From assembly GCA_902762795.1 (NCBI GenBank), contig CACWPM010000015.1, positions 1 through 64,000 on the forward strand: a stretch of 64,000 bases of DNA, written 5' to 3'. The notes below the pieces were generated by a model. The model was given only the letters and a program-made list of their open reading frames with translations, was not told where the DNA came from and ran no database searches. Source of the DNA: Fibrobacter succinogenes (lineage in GTDB: Bacteria; Fibrobacterota; Fibrobacteria; Fibrobacterales; Fibrobacteraceae). This document shows positions 33,182 through 43,468 of this stretch, piece after piece (within the stretch, counting starts at the first letter, position 1; each line of letters opens with the position of its first letter). A program made the position numbers and the translations under genes.

Positions 33182-35710
33182 TTATACCTCCATCCATTTA
33201 GTTATTTTATTCAGAACAAGTTCAATCCATTTTACCACATAGTAAATGGTATTAGATGATCCATTCATTATAATAGCAATTCTATCCTGAATATTCTGGG
33301 GTGCGCCATAAAAATCCCATGAATTAGCATTATGACTATCTTCATCATCCATATAAATTTCACTGTGTATAATATTTGCAGATGAAACATTAGCAAACAC
33401 ACCATATTTAGCATCAAATGGATATTCTAATTTAGAATTTGAATCCGCAGGAACAAAACAATACTCCAATGAGGCATTTTTGGTTACATAGCTAGGACCT
33501 AAATTATCTGTAGAGGCATTCGCATTATTAGAATCTTCCGTGTCATGATAACGTCGGAACGCATATGTTCCTTCAGGACAGTCATTATCCATTCTTAAAA
33601 CTATATAATCATAACGGACTCTCGGAATTTGATAATTAAAATCCTTCATATCCAATACACAATATTTGAAGGTTATTCCACCTCCCCCCGCATCAATTCC
33701 CGGAGGATTCGGATCCCCGCTTAATATTTTACTTCCGTTATCATCATCTTCTAAATCCAAATGGAAAACAATAGTTTCATCACAGACAAAATTTGAATCT
33801 TTTTTCAACACAGCAATTTTTTGCGCTAACAGTGCTGGAGGATTCAAATCCTCACATCCGTCATTAGAAGGCGACTCATTTTTCTTGCAATAATATTTTC
33901 CATTGTCAGCCATAAAGAACACAATTCGTCTTATCCAAGGAGATTGCTCTAGCTGCGACACATCATTAAAACCAACGGCAATTTTCGCAAGATTTTCATA
34001 CATCTCTTTAGTTTCTTCACGAGAAGGACCAACGACTTTTTCATTAACACACGTAAAGCCCCAGTCCCATTCGCAGGTCACTCTTAATTTTGGAGCATAC
34101 GCATCACGCCCAATTTTATTGTTATGAAAATCCATAACAGTAGCAAAAGCATAAGGATTACTATTTTGTTCATGAGCATTCGCAAACCGCCTTGCCCAAT
34201 TCAAGCATTCCGAAATATCATCAAATTGCGTTCCAGTTTCCCTGCACATCAACGCATTCCAAACAGCATGACGGAAACCATCAGCTCGATTATCTCCAGT
34301 ATTTTCACTATTTAATATTTTTTTAGCATAATCCTTAGCCCATTTAGTTGCCAAATCCGCCGCCCTCTTCATACCAGTAATTCTCATCGGATTATAAAGA
34401 AGCGCTTCGAATTCATCACCAGTTAGAGATTTTTTGCCAAATAAATCTATATAGACATGTCTTGCAAAAAGGGGACCTTCTTTGTGAGATGATTTTGAAA
34501 AATATGACACCATTCTCAACCTAACCAATTGCTCATAAATACTTTTCACTTCTTTAAAATTACGAACGAGATACATGGTATCAAGGCCTTTAAATTTATC
34601 CAATATACTAAAGAAAGCATTAGATGTCGTATCAAAATCAGGCACATTTTTAAACACAACATATTCCATCATATCAAAATCCTCCCAAGATATTTCGACA
34701 TCAGGTACAGATTTAATCAAAGAATCTACAGGCTTATCAAATTCATCTAAAGTATATCCATTCTCTGTTGCAATAATCTTTTTTATGTCAATAACATCGT
34801 GAATTTTCGGATTGCCAAAAACAAGTTTTCCATCAACATAAACAGGTATTTTTTCATTTACTTCAAATTTATTATTTACAACCTCAAAAGCATAATCATT
34901 GGATAAATCAAAATCCGACCAATCCATATAATGAATTCCAAAAGATAATCCAGATTCATTCGGATAAATAGAATTCGGTTCCAAATTTATATCATGAACA
35001 CTAAAATGTAAAATCCATGTATTGAAATCTTTTTGTTCAAGAGTATGCACCGTATTTGCCAAATACCATTCATCGACAACAGGAATCAATCCCTTTTCAG
35101 AAGTAATTTCGATATCAAAATCAAAATGTGTTATAGGAATATGCCCCTCATTTTTCGCATAAAGTTGGAACCGTCCATAATTATTTTCGCTTTGCGATTT
35201 TGAATAAATTTTTACTACGCAAGGTTCCAAACTTAAATCAGTCCCGTTCGGGAACACACCTGCCAATACGTCTCCAGACAATGAAGTTACAACAATCCTA
35301 TCATTCAAAGAGTTTATCTGGTTGCCTAGATATGAAAAATCATCTTTTTCATTCCACTTACTCCAATCATAATAGTGGAGTCCGAACTGCAAATAACCAC
35401 TATTGGGGAAACTTTTCCCCGCGCCGAGTGCATTACCACTAAAATCCAGAACGGCTCTGTATTGATTTTCAGTAATTTTTTCTATAGCAGCAGAACCTCC
35501 GGCAAGATAATACGAATCTATTAATATGTCTTTAGTATCAGCAGCTGAAAAGTAGTAATATATCTTAAAGCCAGATATATTTCCACCATTATTTTTCAAA
35601 CGGATATTGGGAATTGATTGATTTTGAGATCCATTTTCAAACGATGTTACGTCTAGTGAAGCAAACGAAACTGTAAGAAGCGCAACCACAAATAAAATAA
35701 TTTTTTTCAT
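33182..35710 (-). CDS. Large secreted protein: two CBM3-like modules plus a DUF6973-like domain
   Basis: 842 residues with signal peptide MKKIILFVVALLTVSFA. Two tandem beta modules (about 20-150 and 165-290) share IRLKNNGGNISGFKIYYYFS, PNSGYLQFGLHYYDWSKW and SGLSFGIHYMDWSDF, the pattern of the CBM3-like modules on Fibrobacter surface proteins. Around 490-570 there is NRADGFRHAVWNALM, FANAHEQNSN and MDFHNNKIGRD, which resembles DUF6973, a domain with conserved His/Asp/Glu residues that suggest an enzymatic or toxin-like role. The rest is unknown. First gene of the AT-rich run with a lipoprotein and PDZ protein. Confidence 0.7.
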   Translation of the reverse strand: MKKIILFVVALLTVSFASLDVTSFENGSQNQSIPNIRLKNNGGNISGFKIYYYFSAADTKDILIDSYYLAGGSAAIEKITENQYRAVLDFSGNALGAGKSFPNSGYLQFGLHYYDWSKWNEKDDFSYLGNQINSLNDRIVVTSLSGDVLAGVFPNGTDLSLEPCVVKIYSKSQSENNYGRFQLYAKNEGHIPITHFDFDIEITSEKGLIPVVDEWYLANTVHTLEQKDFNTWILHFSVHDINLEPNSIYPNESGLSFGIHYMDWSDFDLSNDYAFEVVNNKFEVNEKIPVYVDGKLVFGNPKIHDVIDIKKIIATENGYTLDEFDKPVDSLIKSVPDVEISWEDFDMMEYVVFKNVPDFDTTSNAFFSILDKFKGLDTMYLVRNFKEVKSIYEQLVRLRMVSYFSKSSHKEGPLFARHVYIDLFGKKSLTGDEFEALLYNPMRITGMKRAADLATKWAKDYAKKILNSENTGDNRADGFRHAVWNALMCRETGTQFDDISECLNWARRFANAHEQNSNPYAFATVMDFHNNKIGRDAYAPKLRVTCEWDWGFTCVNEKVVGPSREETKEMYENLAKIAVGFNDVSQLEQSPWIRRIVFFMADNGKYYCKKNESPSNDGCEDLNPPALLAQKIAVLKKDSNFVCDETIVFHLDLEDDDNGSKILSGDPNPPGIDAGGGGITFKYCVLDMKDFNYQIPRVRYDYIVLRMDNDCPEGTYAFRRYHDTEDSNNANASTDNLGPSYVTKNASLEYCFVPADSNSKLEYPFDAKYGVFANVSSANIIHSEIYMDDEDSHNANSWDFYGAPQNIQDRIAIIMNGSSNTIYYVVKWIELVLNKITKWMEV

Positions 35711-36110
35711 TTTCTTCTTCCTGATTTACAAAATAACATCAACGCAACATCCACCACCTCCATACGAGTAATGTAAAAAAAAACAACAATGTCAATAAAT
35801 TTTAAACAAAATCTCGTAAAAAAAACTTTACACGTAATATATTCACTTGTCGTATAAACGACAGACTTGAATATTCATCGCAAGAACTAAAAACGAAATT
35901 AAGGTTTCCCTCCCAAACGTAAATACAAGAAATAATGGATGGGGCAAGCCCCTCCCTTTAGGTTCAGTAAAAAAAGCGATTAGAAGTGTATGGATCCTCC
36001 TTGCGGAGGATGACTGTGGATGCGACGCTAGCCTTGAACGGAGTTTCCTAGCGAAGGATGACGTATTGGCCATTGACTATTGACCAACATCCAACAGTCT
36101 AATCGCTATT
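35711..36110. repeat. Intergenic spacer with REP hairpin bounded by AGCGATTAG inverted copies
   Basis: 35711-35940 is AT-rich and without a gene; a putative promoter for the minus-strand gene lies in it. 35974-36113 is bounded by AAAAGCGATTAG (35974) and its inverse CTAATCGCTATTT (36100-36112), and contains GGATCCTCC...GGAGGATGAC (about 35992-36013). The AGCGATTAG plus GGATCCTCC block recurs at 60291-60333. Confidence 0.65.
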
Positions 36111-37490
36111 TTACCTAGTCGCTTTACCGACGACCACTGTCGAGATTATGCTCTCGGTTTCAGGAATATCCAAAAGCTTTTTCAGTTCATCATGGTAAAA
36201 GAAATGTTCTTCGCGAGCGGTTTTGTTGAGCAGGCGCGCCGATACATAGAGAGATTCCGCGAGCACTCCCGAATTCAAGTTCATGTAGCGATATCCGCGG
36301 TTCCCAAGAACTTTGCAGGATTCATTCAAGTTCGAAGTCAGCACTACAGCGAACATTGCATTTTGAACTTGTTCGGGAACAACAAAGCACTTGTTAAACC
36401 TTTTGGGATTTGCAGAACCGCTTTGCATATAAATGGACTTACGTACAGGAATATAGCGGTACACGCCAGTATACACGAACATCACGTCAAAAACGACAAT
36501 CCATATTTTTATAAGACCGGCTCCAAACGCGTTGAGTTGGGCAAGTTCCAACCAGCGCAACATCGACGAAAAATCGTCCAAGTCGAGGGTTCCGTGAGTA
36601 AACGAAGTACAAACTTTTCTATCAGGGCGCAAATACCAGAGTTCGCGTAAATAATATTCATTTGTAAATTTCGAAGGCGTAAGCGGGAACTCATCGCCCG
36701 GTAACGCCTGAGCATTCAAGCGACGCACCTTCATGCAAAGGTTCAAGTCATCTATATTTTCGAGATGATTTTGCAACATGAATCGCGACGGATAGCGCGA
36801 AATTTCAAAACTGCTTTCGCCTTCACCCACATAGGCATTCATCTCGGCATGGTTCGAATAAGCAAATTCACCAACACCATCATCGACCGAATTGAATGCG
36901 ACCATGCTTTTTTCGGGGAAAATCGCAACTGCGGCCATCGGCATTTCAGTCGCCCCGAGTTTGAGCGCAACGGCTATGGAATCATCGACAAAGCCGCCAA
37001 GCGTAAAAACTTTTTGTCCTCTTGACTTTGCAAGGAGTATGGTGTTCGCGCACGCCGCACCCACATCCATTTGCACCTGACGGTAGGCCGCTTCACGAAA
37101 ACGCCAAACCGCACGTTCAAGAAGCCCTGTATAAATAAAAACCGTTTCCGCTTCTCTTACAAATTCTTGTTCAGGGAAAGCCAAAAGAACGGCCTTGCGA
37201 GCATCATCGCCCCCTAGCATTACGAGTTTATTTTCATCACAATCAACGTAATAAACTCCATCAGGGACATCAACACCTCGCACAACCGCGTAAATGGCCA
37301 CCGGATCCAAATAATCTGCAGAGACCGGCGAAAGTACAGGCATAAATCCCGATGTAAGCGGATACCTCGGGCAATTTACGTAGCGTTTGTCCGCATACGA
37401 CTGCTTTTCCCAGTGCATAATAACAGGATCCCCACTTCCATGGGGAATGTACTGGGTCGATTCGTGATAAATTTCCGAGAAATAGCGCAT
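36111..37490 (-). CDS. SagB-like (nitroreductase-fold) oxidoreductase
   Basis: 459 residues. The opening YFSEIYHESTQYIP, the LPLTSG-type proline-rich middle (CPRYPLTSGFMPVLSPVSAD) and the two-lobed length suit the SagB/McbC-type FMN dehydrogenase family, in which two nitroreductase-like halves are fused; QVQMDVGAACANTILLAKSR is the helix typical of these proteins. SagB enzymes oxidise azolines to azoles in peptide natural products, but no cyclodehydratase or precursor gene is seen nearby. AAGATA (TATCTT on the coding strand) lies 9 nt upstream of the start with no ribosome site. Confidence 0.65.
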   Translation of the reverse strand: MRYFSEIYHESTQYIPHGSGDPVIMHWEKQSYADKRYVNCPRYPLTSGFMPVLSPVSADYLDPVAIYAVVRGVDVPDGVYYVDCDENKLVMLGGDDARKAVLLAFPEQEFVREAETVFIYTGLLERAVWRFREAAYRQVQMDVGAACANTILLAKSRGQKVFTLGGFVDDSIAVALKLGATEMPMAAVAIFPEKSMVAFNSVDDGVGEFAYSNHAEMNAYVGEGESSFEISRYPSRFMLQNHLENIDDLNLCMKVRRLNAQALPGDEFPLTPSKFTNEYYLRELWYLRPDRKVCTSFTHGTLDLDDFSSMLRWLELAQLNAFGAGLIKIWIVVFDVMFVYTGVYRYIPVRKSIYMQSGSANPKRFNKCFVVPEQVQNAMFAVVLTSNLNESCKVLGNRGYRYMNLNSGVLAESLYVSARLLNKTAREEHFFYHDELKKLLDIPETESIISTVVVGKATR

Positions 37491-37691
37491 CCAAGGTGCA
37501 AGATAAAAAGTTTAGGGCAAGTGCAAAGCCGTATGGCGTCTAAATAAAACATTTTTGTGCGTTTTTCTTACGAAAAAAAAGGCTTCTTCGCAAAACACTT
37601 GATACACTTTTAAAATCCATATGTCATTTTTCCCTATATGGCCCCCCGCCCCAAATGTATTTTTCATAAAAAATCACCTTAAGAGGGCTTT

Positions 37692-39641
37692 ATGCAACTC
37701 AAGAATTTATATCCTAAAATAAGCGTTCTCGGAATGGCCACGTTGATGGCTCTCGCCGCCTGTAGCGACGACAGTTCTTTTCAGTACGTAAACAACCCTG
37801 TCGAAAATCCTCAGCCGGGTAACGATTCAGCCACAAAGCCCGATACATCGACAACGCCAAAGGATACAAACACAACGCTTCCTCCAAAAGAGCTCCCCGC
37901 AGAAGGTCCGATAACCATGCCGCAAGGTCTCGGAATTTTAGTGGACGACTTTGAAGACGCAAACCACGAAAGCAAAACCGGCGATTTCTGGTACACCTAC
38001 GATGACGCAAGCAACAACGGAGCATCTGTCATCACGACACCGCTGAACGCAGATGGCGATATCATGCCGGGCCGTGTCAACAACGGTTCGAACTACGCAT
38101 TGCAAGTCAACTACACTCTCGACAGAGGTGAATACGAATACGATCCGTACGTGGGTTGGGGTGTTCAAATTGCACCAAACGATACCAATGGACGTTTTGG
38201 CGGCATCACTTATTGGTACAAGGGTGGCGCCCACGAAGTGCATATCGAAATTTCCGATGTAAAGGACTACGACGTGCATCTTGCAAAGGTTAGTGCTTCT
38301 AGAACCTGGAAACAGGCAGTCGTCCGTTTCAAGGACCTCGTTCAAGGCGGTTGGGGCGAAGAAGTCGCATTTGACGCCAAGCATATTACCGCAATCAGCT
38401 TCCAAGCCAAGGGCAACAAGAGCAAGGTCATCACAGATTCGCTTTTCATAGACAACATTTATCTGCAAGACACAACGGAAGTCGAAAAGGATAAACCGGA
38501 CATGGAAATCAAGGATCCGGTCATTCCGACCGTAACCTTTACCGATGCCGATATTTCCGTAACGAATCCGTTGCAAGCCAAGGCTGTGAAGTACCTGGAC
38601 AAGGGCGTCAGCTTCACCAACTGGCTCGAAAATGCCGATGGCAAATTTAAGTCATTCGAATTTGGCGAAAAAGACATCCAGATTCTTGCTGATAACGGTT
38701 TCAAGAGCATCCGTTTGCCAATCGACCTCGACCTTTACGCCACGAACCGCGATGCATTCGTCAAGGGCACCGATGCAGAACTCAAATTCGATGACGATAC
38801 GTTGTTCATGGTTCTCGATTCCTTCGTGGAATGGACGGGCAAGCACAACATGTCTCTCGTAATCGATTATCATGAATACGACAATAGCTACAACTCCACC
38901 AGCGCAACGGACACCAACTACATCAAGATGATGGCGGAAGTATGGAAGCACGTGGCCGCACACTATGCAGAAAACACTCGCGAAGATGTGTTCTTCGAAC
39001 TCCTAAACGAACCCGACATGAGCGAAGGCAAGGTCACCGCGGCCCAATGGACAACCGCAGCACAAGCAATCATCGACGCCATCCGCTCGGTCAACACCAA
39101 GCAGACATTGCTCTTCGGTGACGCACAATGGTACTCCATCACTCTGCTTGCCAAGCGTACGCCGTTCACCGACGACAATATCATCTATGTCATCCACACC
39201 TACGAACCGTTCGCCTTCACGCATCAGGGCGGTTCCTGGACCGACTACGCCACAATCCACGATATTCCGTTCCCCTACGATCCCGCAAAGTGGTCTACGG
39301 TTTCTGGTGACTTCGGCGTAAACAAGAGCACAAAGCCCTACGTAAAGACAGCCCTCAAGAACTACTACAAGACCGGCAGCAAGGAAGCAATTTTGGAACA
39401 AATTCTCGTCGCCAAGAAATGGGCCGCCAAGAACAATGTTCCGGTGATCATCAACGAGTTCGGCGCATTGAATCTCCGCTCCACGGCGGAATCCCGCATC
39501 AACTACCTCACGGCCATGCGCGAAATCTGCGACACGCTGCAAGTTCCTTGGACGCACTGGGGCTATACCGGCAACTTCTCCGTAATCGAGAACGGCAAGT
39601 TGATCGAAGGCTTGGACAAGGCTCTCGGCGTCGGAAAGTAA
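37692..39641 (+). CDS. GH5-family cellulase, lipoprotein, with N-terminal CBM11-like module
   Basis: 649 residues. Lipoprotein signal with lipobox LMALAAC (Cys24), Thr/Pro-rich linker (about 35-75), a CBM11-like beta-sandwich (about 80-260: DDFEDANHESKTGDFWYTYD, GGITYWYKGGAHEVHIEIS), then a GH5 catalytic domain (about 295-640). Acid/base Glu440 in FELLNEPD and nucleophile Glu589 in PVIINEFGAL; LVIDYHEYD and YVIHTYEPFAFTHQG are further GH5 landmarks. Likely a surface-anchored endoglucanase. Ribosome site in AAGAGGG upstream; terminator directly downstream. Confidence 0.93.
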   Translation: MQLKNLYPKISVLGMATLMALAACSDDSSFQYVNNPVENPQPGNDSATKPDTSTTPKDTNTTLPPKELPAEGPITMPQGLGILVDDFEDANHESKTGDFWYTYDDASNNGASVITTPLNADGDIMPGRVNNGSNYALQVNYTLDRGEYEYDPYVGWGVQIAPNDTNGRFGGITYWYKGGAHEVHIEISDVKDYDVHLAKVSASRTWKQAVVRFKDLVQGGWGEEVAFDAKHITAISFQAKGNKSKVITDSLFIDNIYLQDTTEVEKDKPDMEIKDPVIPTVTFTDADISVTNPLQAKAVKYLDKGVSFTNWLENADGKFKSFEFGEKDIQILADNGFKSIRLPIDLDLYATNRDAFVKGTDAELKFDDDTLFMVLDSFVEWTGKHNMSLVIDYHEYDNSYNSTSATDTNYIKMMAEVWKHVAAHYAENTREDVFFELLNEPDMSEGKVTAAQWTTAAQAIIDAIRSVNTKQTLLFGDAQWYSITLLAKRTPFTDDNIIYVIHTYEPFAFTHQGGSWTDYATIHDIPFPYDPAKWSTVSGDFGVNKSTKPYVKTALKNYYKTGSKEAILEQILVAKKWAAKNNVPVIINEFGALNLRSTAESRINYLTAMREICDTLQVPWTHWGYTGNFSVIENGKLIEGLDKALGVGK

Positions 39642-39662
39642 ATTTTTCTCCTTAAATCCAAT

Positions 39663-39695
39663 AAAAGCTGCGCAAAAATGCGTGGCTTTTTTTTG
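39663..39695 (+). terminator. Rho-independent terminator after the GH5 gene
   Basis: AAAGC TGCGC arm, loop AAAAAT, GCG TGGCTTT arm and an uninterrupted run of T, 22 nt past the stop. Confidence 0.85.
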
Positions 39696-39769
39696 TAGTA
39701 GGCGGTAGGAAGTTGGAAGTAAAAAAGCGGGTAAACACAGTTAATACAGATACGCACAAAAATTCAGTT

Positions 39770-39869
39770 TTTAGTAATACAACGCAATGGTAATATTACA
39801 TATTTTTATGGAGTAATAACAATCCTCATCTCCTCCAAAGCCGCGTAAGCAATTATGCGGTTTTTTATT
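39770..39869 (+). promoter_or_regulatory. Short leader or small RNA with its own terminator before the 39896 gene
   Basis: CCGC...GCGG arms around GTAAGCAATTAT followed by TTTTTTATTTG (39840-39869) form a terminator that cannot belong to the GH5 gene, which already has one. A TAATATTACATATTTTT promoter-like stretch lies at 39790-39807, and GGAG (39810) can pair with CTCC (39830). This suggests a 40-60-nt small RNA or an attenuator for the downstream gene. Confidence 0.4.
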
Positions 39870-39895
39870 TGTTCTCAATTTTCTAAATTACCATC

Positions 39896-42800
39896 ATGAA
39901 GTTTAAGATTAAGAGTTTTATTGCAGCCTGCTCCGCGTTATTTTTGGCAGGAACAGCGAACGCTGCCGGATTTTACGGCAACCAGAGCGATATCAAATGG
40001 AAAACAGCCGCCACGGAGCATTTCCAGTTCATCTACCCGATGGAATATTCCACGCACGCCTCGAAAGTTTCCGCCTACGCCGAGGCCGTCTACGATTCCG
40101 TCACGAGCCGCTACCACAAGGCACTCCCCGGTCGCGTCAGCGCCGTATTGAACAATGCGCTCTACAGTAACGGTAGCGCCATTCCGAGCGAAAACGCAGT
40201 AAACCTCTGGCTCACCAACTGGGATTTCAAGATCCGCAGCAGCCACGGCTGGCTTTCGGACGTCATCACGCATGAATTCAGCCACCTCGTGAGTATCGAA
40301 AGCGGAACAAAAATCATCCCGAACCTTTACGGTATCCAATTAAGCTATTCCGATTATTTCAACGAACGCACCCGAACAGATTTTCTCACGATGATTCCGT
40401 TTACGTTGCAGCCGCTCTGGTTTGCCGAAGGCACAGCGCAATACGAATCCGCGCGCATGGGCTTTGACGCCTGGGACACGCACCGCGACATGCTCCTCCG
40501 CACAGCGGCATTAAACGATAGCCTCATGACGCTCCCGTACATGCACGACTTTTCAGGAAATTCGCTCCTCGCCGAACTAGGCCCGTACACACAGGGATTT
40601 TCGCTCGTACTCTACATTGCAAAGCACTACGGAGACGAAGCCATCCCGAACATATGGAAAGAACTTGGCCGTCCCTACCGCGCAACGCTCAACGGCGCCA
40701 TCCAAAAAGTTCTCGGTATTAGCGAAACAGAACTTTACAACGCCTGGAAAAAGGAGATCACGGAGCAATACAAAGCGCAAATGGATTCTCTCGGAACACT
40801 TGTCGAAGGTATCAAAATCACAAAGGACGCGTTTTGGCAAGATTTCCCGGTCGTAAGCGGCAAGAACCTTTACGGCGTTTCGAACTTTGGAGGCCCTTGG
40901 TTTGACGGAAGCGTGTTCAAGATACCGCTGGAAGACTCGCTCAAGACGAACGACAGTACAGCAAATGCGGCGAATTCCAACAATGTTGTCGATGGCGTAG
41001 AAATTGGCGATATCAAAATTGAAGGTTCCGACAGCACCCTTATCGATATTTCAAAATTTGCAAAGTCCGGTTTTAAGGCAAAGAAGCCCTGGTTCGACAA
41101 AGGCATCGATGTCTACAACGACAGCCTCCGCGGGCCCATCCTCGCCTATATCTGTTACCAAAACCGCGACAAGAACGGACATGCGCACTTCGACGTTGCC
41201 GTGAGCGACACGAACAAGAACGAACGTTCCATCACATACCTTGCCGATGCAGTCTACCCCTCGTTCAACAAACAAGGGACAGCCATCGTCTTTGCAAGGC
41301 GAGACCCGTTCAGCACACGCTTTACGCTGAGCAAGGTTCCCTTCAAAAGCGATTTGAAAAACGCTACGGCAGAAGACCCCATCGATATTTACAGACCCGA
41401 TTCTTCGTTACTTTACTATAACATCTACAGTCCAAAATTCAGCCCAGACGGTAAGCGCATCGCATTCAGTTTTTTCGACGACAAGCAACGCGGAATCGCC
41501 ATTATCGACACAAACGGCAAGAATTTCAAAATCGTAAGCAACGCAGGCTATGATGAACGCGATGTCGCATGGATTGACAACGATAAAATCATTTTCGCAA
41601 GCAACAGGAACAACATATTCAACCTCATCGAAAAAAACTTGAACACAGGAAAAGAACGAGCGCTCACGAACGTTGTCGGAGGTGCTTTCACGCCGACACT
41701 TGCTGGCGATACGATTTTCTTTACGCAATACGACAAGGACGGCTTTTCGCTTTACAAATTACCTTATAAAAAGGAAGCAGAACCTGTTTACCGCGATAGT
41801 ATCGTCGCGACGGTTCTCGACAGCGTTCTACAACACGCCGATACGATTCAGGTCGCTTGCGCTAATTTTGCAAACGCTTCCGATTCTGCGAAGTCCGCAA
41901 CGGCTACTACGACAGCCACGGTTCCGGCCTCAAGCGTATCGAGCGTCGCAGATTCTACCGCTTGTACCGTTCCGCGAATCGTTTTGCGCAAAGACATTAT
42001 TCAAGTAGAACATCGCGATACAATCAAAGTCGCCGTAATCGACACGACCCAACGCGAAATAAAATTGTACGGATCGATTCCGCAAAAAATCCAAAAAGAG
42101 CTAGAACTCGTTGACCGAGAATTTGCAGGCGCCGAACGCAATTACAAGCCCATTCCCAACACTCCGCTATTCGTCCCTATCTTGAGCTTCACCGAAAACG
42201 CACCGACACTGACCGTTTTTGGCGATGGCGAAACAAAGGCAAAGCTCGGGCTTGCAGTCGTCATCAGCGATGCCCTAAAAAAGAACAACGTGCAATTAGG
42301 GTTACTGCTAGAACTAGGAAAGGGTATTGATTACATCAACAGTTCCGGTTTCAACCCAAAACAAGAAAAGGAATTTTTCATCTCGTGGGACAACCACAGC
42401 ACTCCGCTAGACCTAGGAATTTCGTACAACTACGTAAACTACACAAGCTCAGACACAACAACAAACGAAGACGTCAGGTCCAAAGGCGGAGACAGCGTCA
42501 GTACGTTCCATTACGCCTCTTCGATGCAATCCATCACAGGAACCATCGGCTACAGCATTTTCAAAACGATAGACACATTACAAGCAGCAATCAGTTACGA
42601 CTGGGCCGATATAAACCAATACGAAGACAATGTTTCATGGACATACCACAAACGGATTTCCGCAATAATCGGTTTGGGCCTACATGGCGATAACGAAGGC
42701 GAAAACAGTTCGGGAATTTCAGGGCAGGGAAACGGAATGTTCCTTTTCTATCAATACTCGAGCAACGACCTTAAACGAAACGGTTCATTTGCCGAAAGTT

Positions 42801-43468
42801 TCACCATCACGGAGAATGGAGCACTCATCCCCCAATATCGAAACTTCAAGCTTCATGAATTCGGTCTCAATCTTTATGGTAGCATACAGACGCCGTTTCT
42901 CCATGCAAGACTTGCCGCCGGCGGAAAAATCACAAGCATATTCAACTGGAATACAAACGGCACCAAAAACAAAGACGGCAAGGACACGCTCGATTCATAT
43001 TACTTCATGCCAGTATTCCTTGACGGTTACCCCTACCTCCGTAGCGCTGAGAACTACACTCGTGCAGGTACAAGAACTGCGACGGCCGAACTCCATTACC
43101 TCTACCCCATTTACGATGACTGGAGGCATGATTTTTGGATATTCTCTACACGCAGTTTATACGTAGATTTATTTGCACAAATCGGTGCCGCATGGAACGG
43201 CAGCTTCTTCACAGACAAGTTTACAAAACATGGTTTTTGGGACCGTTCTATCGGACTCAGTTTCCGCATGAGCAACAAGATTTGGGATAACGTTCCACTC
43301 GATATTTCACTCACATTTGCACGTGGACTCGACCGCATAGGCAAAGACAACGACTTACACGGAGGAACAAAGTTGAATCCGATCGACTTGCCGTTGCTGT
43401 CCAAAAACATCTGTCCGACAAGAATCAAGTTTGCCATCGGGATGGGATTCATAAACTCATGGCAGTAA
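39896..43468 (+). CDS. Secreted metalloprotease-like protein with TolB-type propeller and outer-membrane barrel
   Basis: 1190 residues with signal peptide MKFKIKSFIAACSALFLAG. An N-terminal gluzincin-like peptidase domain has HEFSH at 126-130 and the third ligand in WFAEGTAQYE (Glu178). The middle (about 380-650) contains repeats of the TolB/WD40-like type (YPSFNKQGTAIVFARRD, YSPKFSPDGKRIAFSFFDD), a beta-propeller. The C-terminal 400 residues are strand-rich with aromatic ends (FDISLTFARGLDRIG) and end in NSWQ, likely an outer-membrane barrel. Role unknown; the same peptidase-propeller-barrel order is seen in other Gram-negatives. Confidence 0.75.
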   Translation: MKFKIKSFIAACSALFLAGTANAAGFYGNQSDIKWKTAATEHFQFIYPMEYSTHASKVSAYAEAVYDSVTSRYHKALPGRVSAVLNNALYSNGSAIPSENAVNLWLTNWDFKIRSSHGWLSDVITHEFSHLVSIESGTKIIPNLYGIQLSYSDYFNERTRTDFLTMIPFTLQPLWFAEGTAQYESARMGFDAWDTHRDMLLRTAALNDSLMTLPYMHDFSGNSLLAELGPYTQGFSLVLYIAKHYGDEAIPNIWKELGRPYRATLNGAIQKVLGISETELYNAWKKEITEQYKAQMDSLGTLVEGIKITKDAFWQDFPVVSGKNLYGVSNFGGPWFDGSVFKIPLEDSLKTNDSTANAANSNNVVDGVEIGDIKIEGSDSTLIDISKFAKSGFKAKKPWFDKGIDVYNDSLRGPILAYICYQNRDKNGHAHFDVAVSDTNKNERSITYLADAVYPSFNKQGTAIVFARRDPFSTRFTLSKVPFKSDLKNATAEDPIDIYRPDSSLLYYNIYSPKFSPDGKRIAFSFFDDKQRGIAIIDTNGKNFKIVSNAGYDERDVAWIDNDKIIFASNRNNIFNLIEKNLNTGKERALTNVVGGAFTPTLAGDTIFFTQYDKDGFSLYKLPYKKEAEPVYRDSIVATVLDSVLQHADTIQVACANFANASDSAKSATATTTATVPASSVSSVADSTACTVPRIVLRKDIIQVEHRDTIKVAVIDTTQREIKLYGSIPQKIQKELELVDREFAGAERNYKPIPNTPLFVPILSFTENAPTLTVFGDGETKAKLGLAVVISDALKKNNVQLGLLLELGKGIDYINSSGFNPKQEKEFFISWDNHSTPLDLGISYNYVNYTSSDTTTNEDVRSKGGDSVSTFHYASSMQSITGTIGYSIFKTIDTLQAAISYDWADINQYEDNVSWTYHKRISAIIGLGLHGDNEGENSSGISGQGNGMFLFYQYSSNDLKRNGSFAESFTITENGALIPQYRNFKLHEFGLNLYGSIQTPFLHARLAAGGKITSIFNWNTNGTKNKDGKDTLDSYYFMPVFLDGYPYLRSAENYTRAGTRTATAELHYLYPIYDDWRHDFWIFSTRSLYVDLFAQIGAAWNGSFFTDKFTKHGFWDRSIGLSFRMSNKIWDNVPLDISLTFARGLDRIGKDNDLHGGTKLNPIDLPLLSKNICPTRIKFAIGMGFINSWQ

